From contig CACOCP010000003.1 of NCBI GenBank assembly GCA_902625715.1, forward strand, positions 1-64,000: DNA of 64,000 nucleotides. The letters run 5' to 3'. Below, piece after piece: positions 26,770 to 35,356 of the stretch. Within the stretch, counting starts at the first letter, position 1. Each line of letters starts with the position of its first letter. Position numbers and translations under genes: made by a program. The DNA comes from an uncultured Pelagibacteraceae bacterium (GTDB lineage: Bacteria; Pseudomonadota; Alphaproteobacteria; Pelagibacterales; Pelagibacteraceae). Below the pieces are notes generated by a model that was not told the origin of the DNA, did not search any database, and worked only from the letters and a program-made list of their open reading frames with translations.

Positions 26770-27566
26770 ATAGAAAAATTATTTCAGTCATAAATCAAAA
26801 AGGTGGAGTGGGGAAGACAACGACAATAATAAATTTGGCTGCTGGTTTATCTCTTAAAGAAAAAAGAATTCTCGTGATTGACCTTGACCCACAAGGAAAT
26901 GCTACAACAGGTCTTGGATTATCCAACTCAGGTACATCTGATAATACAATTTATAGTGTTTTAAATGGAAACAAAAAAATATCCGACGTGATACAAAAAA
27001 CTGAATTTAAAAACTTAGATATTATTACCTCTAATGTAGATTTATCAGGACTTGAGGTTGAAACTGCTGGCGACAGCCGAAGAGCATTTAAATTAAAAGA
27101 TGAATTAGCCTCTATTTTAAATGATTCTAGAGCATCCTATCATTATATACTAATTGACTGCCCTCCATCTCTTAGTCTTCTCACAATTATGGCCTTAGTT
27201 GCCTCTGATGCTTTGGTAGTCCCGCTTCAGACGGAGTTTTTTGCTTTAGAGGGCCTAACCCAATTAATGAAAACTATTGAAAGGATTAAATCAAATTTAA
27301 ATCCTATACTAGAGATAAGAGGGATCCTCCTTACGATGTATGATAAGAGAAATAAGTTGTCCAGTCAGGTGGAGATGGAAGCTAGAAATTTTTTTAAAGA
27401 AAAAGTTTACAACACAGCAGTGCCTAGAAATGTAAGGTTATCAGAGGCTCCCTCGCATGGTGTTCCAGTATTAATCTACGATAAGCTTTGTCCAGGCAGT
27501 AAAGCGTATTTTAGTTTCACTGAAGAATTTCTAGAACAAGAAAAAGAAATAGAGACCGCTGCATGA
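26766..27566 (+). CDS. parA: Chromosome-partitioning ATPase ParA
   Basis: Deviant-Walker ATPase that moves ParB-parS complexes along the nucleoid. Seen: VINQKGGVGKTTTIINLAAGL (deviant Walker A with signature Lys), VIDLDPQGNATTGLG, LIDCPPSLSLLTIMAL, QTEFFALEGLTQLM and PRNVRLSEAPSHG. Complete at 266 aa and lacking the N-terminal HTH of plasmid ParA. It overlaps rsmG and parB by 4 bp each. Confidence 0.98.
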   Translation: MNRKIISVINQKGGVGKTTTIINLAAGLSLKEKRILVIDLDPQGNATTGLGLSNSGTSDNTIYSVLNGNKKISDVIQKTEFKNLDIITSNVDLSGLEVETAGDSRRAFKLKDELASILNDSRASYHYILIDCPPSLSLLTIMALVASDALVVPLQTEFFALEGLTQLMKTIERIKSNLNPILEIRGILLTMYDKRNKLSSQVEMEARNFFKEKVYNTAVPRNVRLSEAPSHGVPVLIYDKLCPGSKAYFSFTEEFLEQEKEIETAA

Positions 27567-28411
27567 TAAATCCGTTTAAAAATAAAAAAGGATTAGGAAG
27601 AGGTTTATCATCTTTGATTGGAGATAGTGATGTAAAGATTACCAACAATAAAATATCGATTAGTTCTATTATTCCAAATAAATATCAACCAAGAAAAAAC
27701 TTTGACAAAAATAGCTTAGAAGAACTCACAGCATCAATTCGTGAAAGAGGAATTATTCAGCCAATAATTGTAAGAGCATCAGAAAATAGCAATGACAAAT
27801 ATGAATTGATAGCAGGAGAAAGAAGATGGCAAGCAGCCCAAAATGCTGGCTTGCACGAAGTTCCAGCAGTAATTCTTAATGTAGACAATCTTAAGTCTCT
27901 TGAATTTGCAATTGTTGAAAATGTTCAAAGAAAGGACCTTAACCCTATCGAGGAAGCCGAAGGATATCAAAGATTAATTAATGAATTTAATTATGATCAA
28001 GAAAAAGTTGCGAAATTTATTGGGAAGAGTAGAGCTCATATATCTAATTGTATAAGATTATTAAGTCTTCCAGCTAAGGTGATTGAGCACATTATCAACG
28101 ACAAAATATCTCCGGGCCATGCCAAGATTTTAGTTGGTCTAGATAACTCAGAGTTATTAGCTGAGAAAATAATCAAAAAAAAATTATCAGTTAGACAAGC
28201 CGAAGCTCTTGCTAGATTAGTTAAAAGTAATAAAAGTTCAATTAAATCCAAAGATCCAAATTCTTTAGATATTGAAAATCAGTTAAGTTCTAAAATTGGA
28301 ATGAAGGTTTTTTTAAATAATAAAAAAAATAATACTGGTACTTTAATTTTTGAGTATAAAGGTGTTGATCAACTTGATCGATTAATCAAAGTAATTAAAG
28401 AAAACTATTAA
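27563..28411 (+). CDS. parB: Chromosome-partitioning protein ParB
   Basis: CTP-dependent DNA clamp that loads at parS. Seen: KGLGRGLSSLIGD N-terminus (the family's ParA-stimulating Arg region), IIPNKYQPRKNFD, ELIAGERRWQAAQNAGL (CTP-binding box), ENVQRKDLNPIEEAEGYQRLI, HTH region IGKSRAHISNCIRLLSLP, and SPGHAKILVGL. Complete at 282 aa. It ends overlapping convergent holA by 4 bp. Confidence 0.97.
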   Translation: MINPFKNKKGLGRGLSSLIGDSDVKITNNKISISSIIPNKYQPRKNFDKNSLEELTASIRERGIIQPIIVRASENSNDKYELIAGERRWQAAQNAGLHEVPAVILNVDNLKSLEFAIVENVQRKDLNPIEEAEGYQRLINEFNYDQEKVAKFIGKSRAHISNCIRLLSLPAKVIEHIINDKISPGHAKILVGLDNSELLAEKIIKKKLSVRQAEALARLVKSNKSSIKSKDPNSLDIENQLSSKIGMKVFLNNKKNNTGTLIFEYKGVDQLDRLIKVIKENY

Positions 28412-29382
28412 TAATTGCTGATTAAATCTGATACAAGATTAATAGAGAATGTATTTTTCTTGGTTAAAATCTCTAAATTAGATATTTGATAAATTTTTTT
28501 TTTAATCTCTTTTTCAGACCAATTTTTAATTTGTTGTTTAACTAAATCCTTTTCTTTCCAAAATATTGAGGGTTTATAAGATGAAATTACATCATCAATA
28601 TTATCTTTTTCTTTTTGAATATTCTTTAATTTTAAAAGCCTTTTTGATCTATTGAGTAATGTTCTTACTATTAAAATGCAATCATCATTTACAAAATTAT
28701 TTTCATTTAGAATTTTTGAAACTTTAACCTTATTTTTCGCCAAATAATTATCTACGAGTTCAAATATTCCATAATCTTCCGAAAGATTTGTTAAATTAAA
28801 TATATCTTCTTGTGTGATTTTTTTTCTTGTTAGAGATAGAGCTTCTAACTTTTGAAGTTCATTATTTAAATTACCTCTATCCCCACGCGCTCTTTCAACA
28901 ATTAAATTTACAGTTTCTTGTGAAATTTTAATATTTTTTTCTTTTATAAAATTAATTGCAAAAATATTTAGACTTTGATTGTTGTCCTCATAAAACGGTA
29001 TACAGGCCAATTTTTTATCTTTTTCGTATAAAGCTCTAAGCTTTGATTTTTTATCTAAGTTTTCAGAGTTTATTACTATTTGAACATTTGATATATCCCT
29101 TTCTAAAAATTCCTCCATAAAATTAAGTATTTTGTTAGAAGATCTTGAGATTATCATCAGCTTCTTATCATCAAATAGTGATCCGTTAATAAAACCTTCA
29201 AGTATGGTTTCTTTGTTATCTAAAACCTCTGACTCTTCGTAACGTAATATTTCTCCAAAAAAACCTAGTAAAATATTTGAATTTATCACCTCATCTTTAA
29301 ACCCCTTATTGAGACCATATAAAAGAATTGATTTAAATTTAGAAAATTTAGCTTTATTAACTTCGAATGATTTAATTATCAT
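28408..29382 (-). CDS. holA: DNA polymerase III delta subunit
   Basis: Clamp-loader wrench that opens the beta clamp. Sequence similarity is low, as common for HolA, but the 324-aa length, the LLYGLNKGFKDEVIN start, the EARGDRGNLNNELQKLEALSL-like segment (VERARGDRGNLNNELQKLEAL) and the FELVDNYLAKNK helix match the family. The leuS-lptE-holA order is the standard alphaproteobacterial one. Overlaps lptE by 11 bp. Confidence 0.9.
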   Translation of the reverse strand: MIIKSFEVNKAKFSKFKSILLYGLNKGFKDEVINSNILLGFFGEILRYEESEVLDNKETILEGFINGSLFDDKKLMIISRSSNKILNFMEEFLERDISNVQIVINSENLDKKSKLRALYEKDKKLACIPFYEDNNQSLNIFAINFIKEKNIKISQETVNLIVERARGDRGNLNNELQKLEALSLTRKKITQEDIFNLTNLSEDYGIFELVDNYLAKNKVKVSKILNENNFVNDDCILIVRTLLNRSKRLLKLKNIQKEKDNIDDVISSYKPSIFWKEKDLVKQQIKNWSEKEIKKKIYQISNLEILTKKNTFSINLVSDLISNY

Positions 29383-29857
29383 TAATCATTGGATTAAGGA
29401 TTAAATTTGATGCAGAATTAATAATATCTGAAACCAAATTCTCAATAAGATTGTCTTTAAGGATTTCTTCTGATTTACTTAACTCAAATTTATCTGATAT
29501 ATTATTATAAGTTGATCTTTGAGTTAAACTTCTGTTAACTAAAACTTTACCACCCTCAATCAATTTATAATTTAAATTAATTACAATTTCTAAAATAGCT
29601 GGATCTCCTTTAGAATCTTTAGAGAATATGTTTTTAGATTCATTTGAGATAATATCCACATTAAAGGTTTTTTTAATTCCTTTCAGGGCATTTAGCTTAT
29701 TTTCAATATTGGAATTTATGTACTCATTACCAGAACTGTTTCCAACTTTTATCGAAAAGTCATAATCTGTTCCTAATAATATTGGTTTAAATCCACATCC
29801 ATTTAAAAAAAATAATATTATGAAAAGAAAAGGTAAGTTAAAAACTTTTTTTATCAT
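29372..29857 (-). CDS. lptE: LPS-assembly lipoprotein LptE
   Basis: Plug of the LptD translocon in the outer membrane. 161 aa with a signal peptide ending in a lipobox FLNGC (Cys about residue 21) followed by GFKPIL, the usual start of mature LptE. The rest is a low-similarity alpha/beta domain, with [23 protein letters not shown] typical of the family. It overlaps leuS by 4 bp and holA by 11 bp. Confidence 0.87.
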   Translation of the reverse strand: MIKKVFNLPFLFIILFFLNGCGFKPILLGTDYDFSIKVGNSSGNEYINSNIENKLNALKGIKKTFNVDIISNESKNIFSKDSKGDPAILEIVINLNYKLIEGGKVLVNRSLTQRSTYNNISDKFELSKSEEILKDNLIENLVSDIINSASNLILNPMINDN

Positions 29858-32397
29858 ATTAATATATTCATCAATCGATTTTTCACAAAAATTATTTTTT
29901 TTATAGATATATTTTTTAAATATTTATCCAACAGTTTATCCTTTTTAACAAGTTCAAATAATAATTCTTGTTTAAGATCTTTTTCAGCATTAATTAATGA
30001 TCTTTTTTTTCCATTTATTTGAATTACATAATCGATATTCCTTTTTTCTAAATACTTTGCCTCGGTTCTTGGCCATAGATTATTTTTATCATAATTCATT
30101 TCACTTAAACACTCGTTTATGAGATGTGGTAAAACCGGAGAGAATATAATTAAAATTTTTTTATAGCATTCACTTAAATCATCGGAATTTAATTCTGTTT
30201 CAAGATGTTTAGAAAGAAAGTTATAAGTCTCGTGCATGTTTGCTATTATAACGTTATAGCTAAAGCTGCTAAGATTATGAGTAATTTTACTTATTAGTTG
30301 ATTAGTAAATTTTTTTAAAACTACATCTTCTTTACCATTATAGTTTTTTTCAATACTTTTCTTGATTTTTTGATGTAGACCCCAAAATTTTTGAACAAAC
30401 TTGTAAGAAGATAACATTCCCTGATCGGACCACTGAACATCTTTTTCAGGAGGACTATCTGAGAGTATAAAAAATCTTACAGCGTCAGCTCCATAATTAT
30501 TAATTATATTTTCGGGGTCGATTACATTCTTTTTTGATTTTGACATTGACTCTGATGGGCCCACAGTAACTCTTGATGAAGAATTTGTCTTAACATAATA
30601 ATTTTTTTCACTAAGCTCTACCTCATCTGGACTGAGCCAATTATTATTTTCATCTTTATAGGTTTCGTGACAAACCATACCTTGAGTAAATAAACCTTCA
30701 AATGGTTCTTTAAATTTAAATTTATCATTATTGTAAGCTAAAGATCTCATAAAAAATCTTGAATATAGTAAGTGAAGAATGGCGTGTTCTACACCTCCAA
30801 TATACTGATCTACTGGCATCCAATAATTTATCTCATCTAAATCAAAACCATACTTATCATTATTAGGTGAACAAAATCTTAAAAAATACCATGATGAGTC
30901 TACAAAGGTGTCTAAAGTATCTGTCTCTCTATGATATTTTTTTCCCTCAATATCTACGGTCTTCCAGTTTTCATCGTTGTCTAATGGATTACCTTTACAA
31001 TTGAGATTAATATTTTTTGGAAGTTTTACCGGAAGTTGATCTTTTGGAATTGTTTTAATTTCACCTTTTTCATCATACGCGATTGGAATTGGACATCCCC
31101 AGTATCTTTGTCTTGAAACACCCCAATCTTTTAACCTAAAGTTAATTTTTTCTGTTCCAATTCTTCTTTCCTGTAGAATTTCTATAGCCTTTACTACTGA
31201 TTGTTCTGGCGCTTTGAGACCGTTCAAAAATTCTGAGTTTATTATTATGCCCTCCCCAGGAAATGCTTCTATTTTTACTTCAAAATTTTCTTGATCTTTC
31301 GGTCTTACGACTGTTTTTATATTAAGATTATATTTTTTGGCAAAATCAAAATCTCTTTGGTCGTGACCAGGACAACCAAAGACTGCACCAAATCCATAAT
31401 CCATGAGTACAAAATTTGCAAAGTAAACTGGAACTTTTTCATTTTCTTTAAATGGATTTATAGCCTTCAAACTTGTTTTAAAACCTATCTTTTCAGCCAT
31501 TGCCAAAGACTCCTCTGTAGTACCTGTCTTCGAGCATTCATCTTTAAATTTTATAAAATCTGGATCGTTCTCGTAATGTTTTGATATTGGATGATCTGGC
31601 GAAAGAGCCAAAAAAGAAAAGCCAAACAAAGTATCTGGTCTTGTAGTAAAACATTTTATTTCATCAACTGGCAAATCACCTTCTATCTTAAAATTAAGTT
31701 CGCAACCAAAAGATTTTCCAATCCAATTTTGTTGCATAACTTTAACTTTATTTGGCCAATTTGTTAATTCATTAAGTCCTTCTAATAAATCATCTGAAAA
31801 TTTTGAAATATTAAAAAACCACTGATTGAGTTTTTTTCTTTGAACAACAGCTCCTGACCTCCAACCTTTGCCATCAATTACTTGTTCATTTGCTAAAACT
31901 GTTTCATCAACAGGATCCCAATTAACAAAATTTTCTTTTCTATAAACCAAACCTTTTTCATAAAGCTCTAAAAAGAATAATTGCTGATGTTTATAATAAT
32001 CTTCATTACATGTTGAAATTTCTCGATCCCAATCAATAGAGAGTCCAAGTTTTTTTAGTTGAGACTTCATTACTGATATATTTTTCTCAGTCCAATCTTT
32101 TGGGTCTAAATTATTTTGCTTTGCAGCATTTTCTGCTGGCAAACCAAATGAATCCCATCCCATTGGGTGCAGAACATTAAAACCTTTAAGCGATTTGTAT
32201 CTTGAAAGAACATCCCCGATTGTATAATTTCTAACGTGACCCATATGTATTTTACCTGATGGATAAGGAAACATTTCAAGGCAGTAAAATTTTTTTTTAT
32301 TTTGATTGAGTTTAGTTTTGAAAGATTTATTCTTTTCCCAAAAATTTTGCCACTTATTTTCTATTACTCTGAAATTATATCTATTGTTATGTTCCAC
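29854..32397 (-). CDS. leuS: Leucyl-tRNA synthetase
   Basis: Class I synthetase, 847 aa. Seen: [21 protein letters not shown] (HIGH motif as HMGH), the CP1 editing domain with [12 protein letters not shown] and [51 protein letters not shown] and the KMSKS motif [15 protein letters not shown]. Complete. Head of leuS-lptE-holA; DUF3576 lies 20 bp upstream on the same strand and may share the transcript. Confidence 0.98.
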   Translation of the reverse strand: MEHNNRYNFRVIENKWQNFWEKNKSFKTKLNQNKKKFYCLEMFPYPSGKIHMGHVRNYTIGDVLSRYKSLKGFNVLHPMGWDSFGLPAENAAKQNNLDPKDWTEKNISVMKSQLKKLGLSIDWDREISTCNEDYYKHQQLFFLELYEKGLVYRKENFVNWDPVDETVLANEQVIDGKGWRSGAVVQRKKLNQWFFNISKFSDDLLEGLNELTNWPNKVKVMQQNWIGKSFGCELNFKIEGDLPVDEIKCFTTRPDTLFGFSFLALSPDHPISKHYENDPDFIKFKDECSKTGTTEESLAMAEKIGFKTSLKAINPFKENEKVPVYFANFVLMDYGFGAVFGCPGHDQRDFDFAKKYNLNIKTVVRPKDQENFEVKIEAFPGEGIIINSEFLNGLKAPEQSVVKAIEILQERRIGTEKINFRLKDWGVSRQRYWGCPIPIAYDEKGEIKTIPKDQLPVKLPKNINLNCKGNPLDNDENWKTVDIEGKKYHRETDTLDTFVDSSWYFLRFCSPNNDKYGFDLDEINYWMPVDQYIGGVEHAILHLLYSRFFMRSLAYNNDKFKFKEPFEGLFTQGMVCHETYKDENNNWLSPDEVELSEKNYYVKTNSSSRVTVGPSESMSKSKKNVIDPENIINNYGADAVRFFILSDSPPEKDVQWSDQGMLSSYKFVQKFWGLHQKIKKSIEKNYNGKEDVVLKKFTNQLISKITHNLSSFSYNVIIANMHETYNFLSKHLETELNSDDLSECYKKILIIFSPVLPHLINECLSEMNYDKNNLWPRTEAKYLEKRNIDYVIQINGKKRSLINAEKDLKQELLFELVKKDKLLDKYLKNISIKKIIFVKNRLMNILI

Positions 32398-32417
32398 TTA
32401 TGAATATTAATTTTTTT

Positions 32418-32969
32418 TTAATTATCTGTAGTTGCTCTACCTTTATAAGGTTTAAAGTTTTTTACTTTTGTTTCTGCTTCATAAACAGCTGCTTTAGATA
32501 AAATTTTTTTGCTTAGTTCTTTTTTGATATTTTCAGATCTTTCTATAATTGTGCAATTTTGATTTGATGCACATTTTTTATAAAAGACTTTTATATCTAG
32601 CGCGTCAGATCTAATTTCATTTGTTAAAAACCTGATTGTAATTTTTATTGCCTCAGAGGAACTTGTGTTACTTGAGTACCAATCGGTTATTATTATTCCC
32701 CCACTATAATTTGCTGATGCTAATGGCATAAAATCTATTGTATCAAGTGACGCTCTCCATAAGCTATTTGAACTTGCAAAATCAAAATTTCCAGAGCCTT
32801 TTTTTTTGTCTTCATCAAAGAGTCTAAAACCTCTACCTTCCTCAATATTTTTTTTAACACGAGACTCTGCATCAGGTGGAAATTGACGCGCATCCGCCCC
32901 CATGCCACATCCATAAAGAAATATAAAGAAAGAGCTAAAAATTACCGTATATTTTAGATTTTTTATCAT
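32418..32969 (-). CDS. DUF3576 lipoprotein
   Basis: 183 aa with a lipobox FLYGC (Cys near residue 21). The segment GSGNFDFASSNSLWRASLDTIDFMPLASANYSGGIIITDWY is the DUF3576 hallmark. This family is found mainly in alphaproteobacteria next to leuS, as here. Function is unknown; an outer-membrane role is likely from the lipid anchor. Two cysteines in KKCASNQNCTI may pair. Divergent from the porin across the 195-bp spacer. Confidence 0.88.
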   Translation of the reverse strand: MIKNLKYTVIFSSFFIFLYGCGMGADARQFPPDAESRVKKNIEEGRGFRLFDEDKKKGSGNFDFASSNSLWRASLDTIDFMPLASANYSGGIIITDWYSSNTSSSEAIKITIRFLTNEIRSDALDIKVFYKKCASNQNCTIIERSENIKKELSKKILSKAAVYEAETKVKNFKPYKGRATTDN

Positions 32970-33037
32970 TTTTAAATTTACGTTTTATTTAATATTAATA
33001 ATAAATAGTCAATTTTTACTGAAGCACATAATATAGG

Positions 33038-33063
33038 TGCAAAAATGCAACACTATATATAAT
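33038..33063 (+). promoter_or_regulatory. Porin promoter: -10 element with adjacent palindrome
   Basis: A perfect TATAAT (33058-33063) lies about 100 bp before the porin ATG. Directly upstream is the dyad TGCA-AAAA-TGCA (33038-33049), where a regulator could sit in the -20 to -35 zone. No good -35 hexamer is visible 17 bp upstream, so activator dependence is possible. The leader would be about 95 nt and ends in a strong AAGGAG (33151-33156), spaced 8 nt from the ATG. Assignment by eye only. Confidence 0.35.
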
Positions 33064-33164
33064 TACTTCAATTTAAATGAAATTAAGAGATTTAATAGCA
33101 ATAAAACTGATAAAAGGCTCGTGTTTAATATTAATATTAACAATTAAATAAAGGAGTAATTAAT

Positions 33165-34109
33165 ATGAACAATCTTAAAAAATTAGGATTGACTGCATTA
33201 GGTACTGCTCTTGTAACTTCATCAGCTGTTGCTGGTTCATTGGATGTTACAGGTACTGCTGGACTTACATATGTAGGAAATTCTGGAGCTGATAACGGTG
33301 CAAGTAAGCTATCACAAAAAACTACTATCTCATTCACAGGTTCTGCTGATTTAGATAACGGTTTTACAGTTAGCTACTACAATAACGTATCAGGTGCTGG
33401 TATGACAGCAGCAAACAGCCACTTCACTTTAGATATGGGTGATATGGGTACACTAAGATACGCAGGCCAAGGTGCTGTTGGAAATGGTGCTGTAGGTGCA
33501 TGGGATGATAAAACACCAGCTGCAAACGAAGAATCTTGGGACATCAAAGGTGGCGGTGGAGAAACTGGGCCAATAGCTCAACAAACTACTGCTGACTCAA
33601 TGATCTACACTAACAACATGATTGATGGTGTAACTGTAATGTTAAACTACAAACCAGGTGAAACTACTCACGATAGTACAACAGGTGGTGGTATCGCATT
33701 TACTGGTGTTGAAGGTTTAAACGTTGGTGTTGCAATTGAAGATAATAATACAACTGATGGTGCCGTAGTAGAAAACACTGTAGTATATGCAACTTATGCA
33801 ATAGATGCATTTACAGTTGGTATCCAAGCTAACGAAACTGATAGCCAAACAGCTAATGCAGATACTGAGTTTGAAGCATGGGGTGTGTCATACGCAATAA
33901 GCGAAGACATCTCAGTTTCATACGGTTCTTCAACTGTTGAATATGAATCAGGTGCAGGAAATTCAGACCAAGAAGCAGATGCTTTAGGTGTGTCTTGGAC
34001 AAATGGTTCAATGTCAGTAACAGCATCAAGACATGATATCGCTAATGTTGCTGGTACAGCAACTGATGATAGAGATGCAACAGAAGTTAACTTAACTTTT
34101 GCATTCTAA
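33165..34109 (+). CDS. Major outer-membrane porin (alphaproteobacterial general porin type)
   Basis: 314-aa beta-barrel channel. Signal peptide MNNLKKLGLTALGTALVTSSAVAG, then alternating strands beginning SLDVTGTAGLTYVG, FTVSYYNNVSG and MGTLRYAGQG, with a C-terminal strand ending in Phe (VNLTFAF), as BAM substrates do. Loops are rich in acidic residues and Asn/Thr. Codon use leans to C- and G-ending codons (aac, ggc, tac) more than its neighbours, and the AAGGAG site and strong terminator point to very high expression. The permeant is unknown. Confidence 0.86.
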   Translation: MNNLKKLGLTALGTALVTSSAVAGSLDVTGTAGLTYVGNSGADNGASKLSQKTTISFTGSADLDNGFTVSYYNNVSGAGMTAANSHFTLDMGDMGTLRYAGQGAVGNGAVGAWDDKTPAANEESWDIKGGGGETGPIAQQTTADSMIYTNNMIDGVTVMLNYKPGETTHDSTTGGGIAFTGVEGLNVGVAIEDNNTTDGAVVENTVVYATYAIDAFTVGIQANETDSQTANADTEFEAWGVSYAISEDISVSYGSSTVEYESGAGNSDQEADALGVSWTNGSMSVTASRHDIANVAGTATDDRDATEVNLTFAF

Positions 34110-34130
34110 TTATTTTATATAATTATATTA

Positions 34131-34161
34131 AAGGCCCCTTTTTTAAGGGGCCTTTTTTTTT
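34131..34161 (+). terminator. Rho-independent terminator of the porin gene
   Basis: AAGGCCCCTT TTTT AAGGGGCCTT followed by a T tract. It is a perfect 10-bp GC-containing stem, 21 bp after the porin stop. One of only two strong intrinsic-terminator hairpins I found in the window. It also separates the porin from convergent ThiE-like transcription. Confidence 0.95.
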
Positions 34162-34165
34162 ATAC

Positions 34166-34690
34166 CTATTTAAAATAACTTATTCCAGCAAAACCACTAC
34201 AATTTGTTAAAGATAGAATTTTTAGATTTCTTCTATTAATACCTCCTAAAGCAATAATATTAATACTAGTTAATTTTTCTAAATTTATAAATTTATAAAG
34301 TCCAAGGTAATTTTTATTTTTCTTAAATATAGATGAAATAAAAATTAGACTAACTTTTTGTTTTTCTTTCAATCGTATTTCTTTGATATTATGAGCAGAA
34401 CCTAAAATTCTAAAATTTTTTTTTAATTTATAATTTAAATGTCTTAAGCTTTTGTTAAATGAGGGGATGTAAGCCCCGTCAAAACCTAGTTTAATAGCAA
34501 GTTGAATATTATTGGATAAATATAGTTTTATCCCCTTTCTTTTACAGAATGTCCTTAACTTCAAAAGTTCAGTAATTACAGGCATTTTTTCATAATTTCT
34601 ATATATTACACTTGTATTTGAGTTTAAATTTTTAAGTTCTGTAGTATTAAATTTTTTAATAAAGTAGTATTTTTTTTTTAATCTATGCAT
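34166..34690 (-). CDS. ThiE/TenI-like protein, divergent
   Basis: 174 aa from the ATG at 34690 (the track's 34693 is a TTG one codon earlier). It resembles the thiamin-phosphate synthase TIM barrel: LYLSNNIQLAIKLGFDGAYIPS stands where ThiE reads GADGVHLGQ, then SLIFISSIFKKN and INIIALGGINRRNL (ThiE: PVxAIGGI). Conserved pyrophosphate- and HMP-binding residues seem missing, and it is shorter than ThiE (about 210 aa). It may be a TenI-type paralogue or a decaying ThiE. The start overlaps yggS by 6 bp on the opposite strand. Confidence 0.6.
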   Translation of the reverse strand: MHRLKKKYYFIKKFNTTELKNLNSNTSVIYRNYEKMPVITELLKLRTFCKRKGIKLYLSNNIQLAIKLGFDGAYIPSFNKSLRHLNYKLKKNFRILGSAHNIKEIRLKEKQKVSLIFISSIFKKNKNYLGLYKFINLEKLTSINIIALGGINRRNLKILSLTNCSGFAGISYFK

Positions 34691-35353
34691 CAATCAATAA
34701 CAAATTTTACAAACATACAGAATTCAATAAAAGAAAATCAAGAAAAAACAAACAACAAAAATAATGTAAAAATTATCGCTGTTTCAAAAACATTTGAAAT
34801 TGGTCATATAAATCCTTTAATTGAGTATGGCCACACAGATTTTGGAGAAAACAAGGTTCAAGAAGCAATTGAAAAATGGTCCGACATAAAAATTAAAAAT
34901 CAAAACTTATCACTTCATTTAGTTGGAAAATTACAATCAAATAAGACAAAATTAGCTTTAAAAATATTTGATTACATTCACTCTCTTGATAGTGAAAAAC
35001 TTGCCAATAAAATTTCTGAGGAGCAAAAAAAAATAGATAAAAAACCTAAATTGTTTATTCAAGTAAATATTGGAAATGAGGATCAAAAAAGTGGGGTTAG
35101 TCCAAATAAGTTAAAATCATTCTACAAATATTGCTTAGATAAGGATTTAGATGTAATTGGAACCATGTGTTTGCCGCCCATTTCAGAAGACCCTGAGAAA
35201 TACTTTATGAGGATGAATTACTTAAATAAAGATTTAGGCTTAAATGAACTTAGCATGGGTATGTCAGCTGATTATATCCCTGCAATTGATAACAATGCTA
35301 CTTTTATCAGAGTTGGTTCAAAAATATTTGGTGAAAGAAAAAAGAAATTTTAG
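34685..35353 (+). CDS. PLP homeostasis protein YggS (PLPBP family)
   Basis: Single-domain PLP-binding TIM barrel (222 aa) that buffers pyridoxal phosphate and affects amino acid pools. Seen: IIAVSKTFEIGHI with the Schiff-base Lys, YGHTDFGENKVQEAIEKW, LHLVGKLQSNKTK, FIQVNIGNEDQKSGV, GTMCLPP and LSMGMSADYIPAIDNNATFIRVGSKIFG. Starts ATGCATC at 34685, back-to-back with the ThiE-like gene. Followed 3 bp later by the sulfotransferase gene. Confidence 0.95.
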   Translation: MHQSITNFTNIQNSIKENQEKTNNKNNVKIIAVSKTFEIGHINPLIEYGHTDFGENKVQEAIEKWSDIKIKNQNLSLHLVGKLQSNKTKLALKIFDYIHSLDSEKLANKISEEQKKIDKKPKLFIQVNIGNEDQKSGVSPNKLKSFYKYCLDKDLDVIGTMCLPPISEDPEKYFMRMNYLNKDLGLNELSMGMSADYIPAIDNNATFIRVGSKIFGERKKKF

Positions 35354-35356
35354 GTA

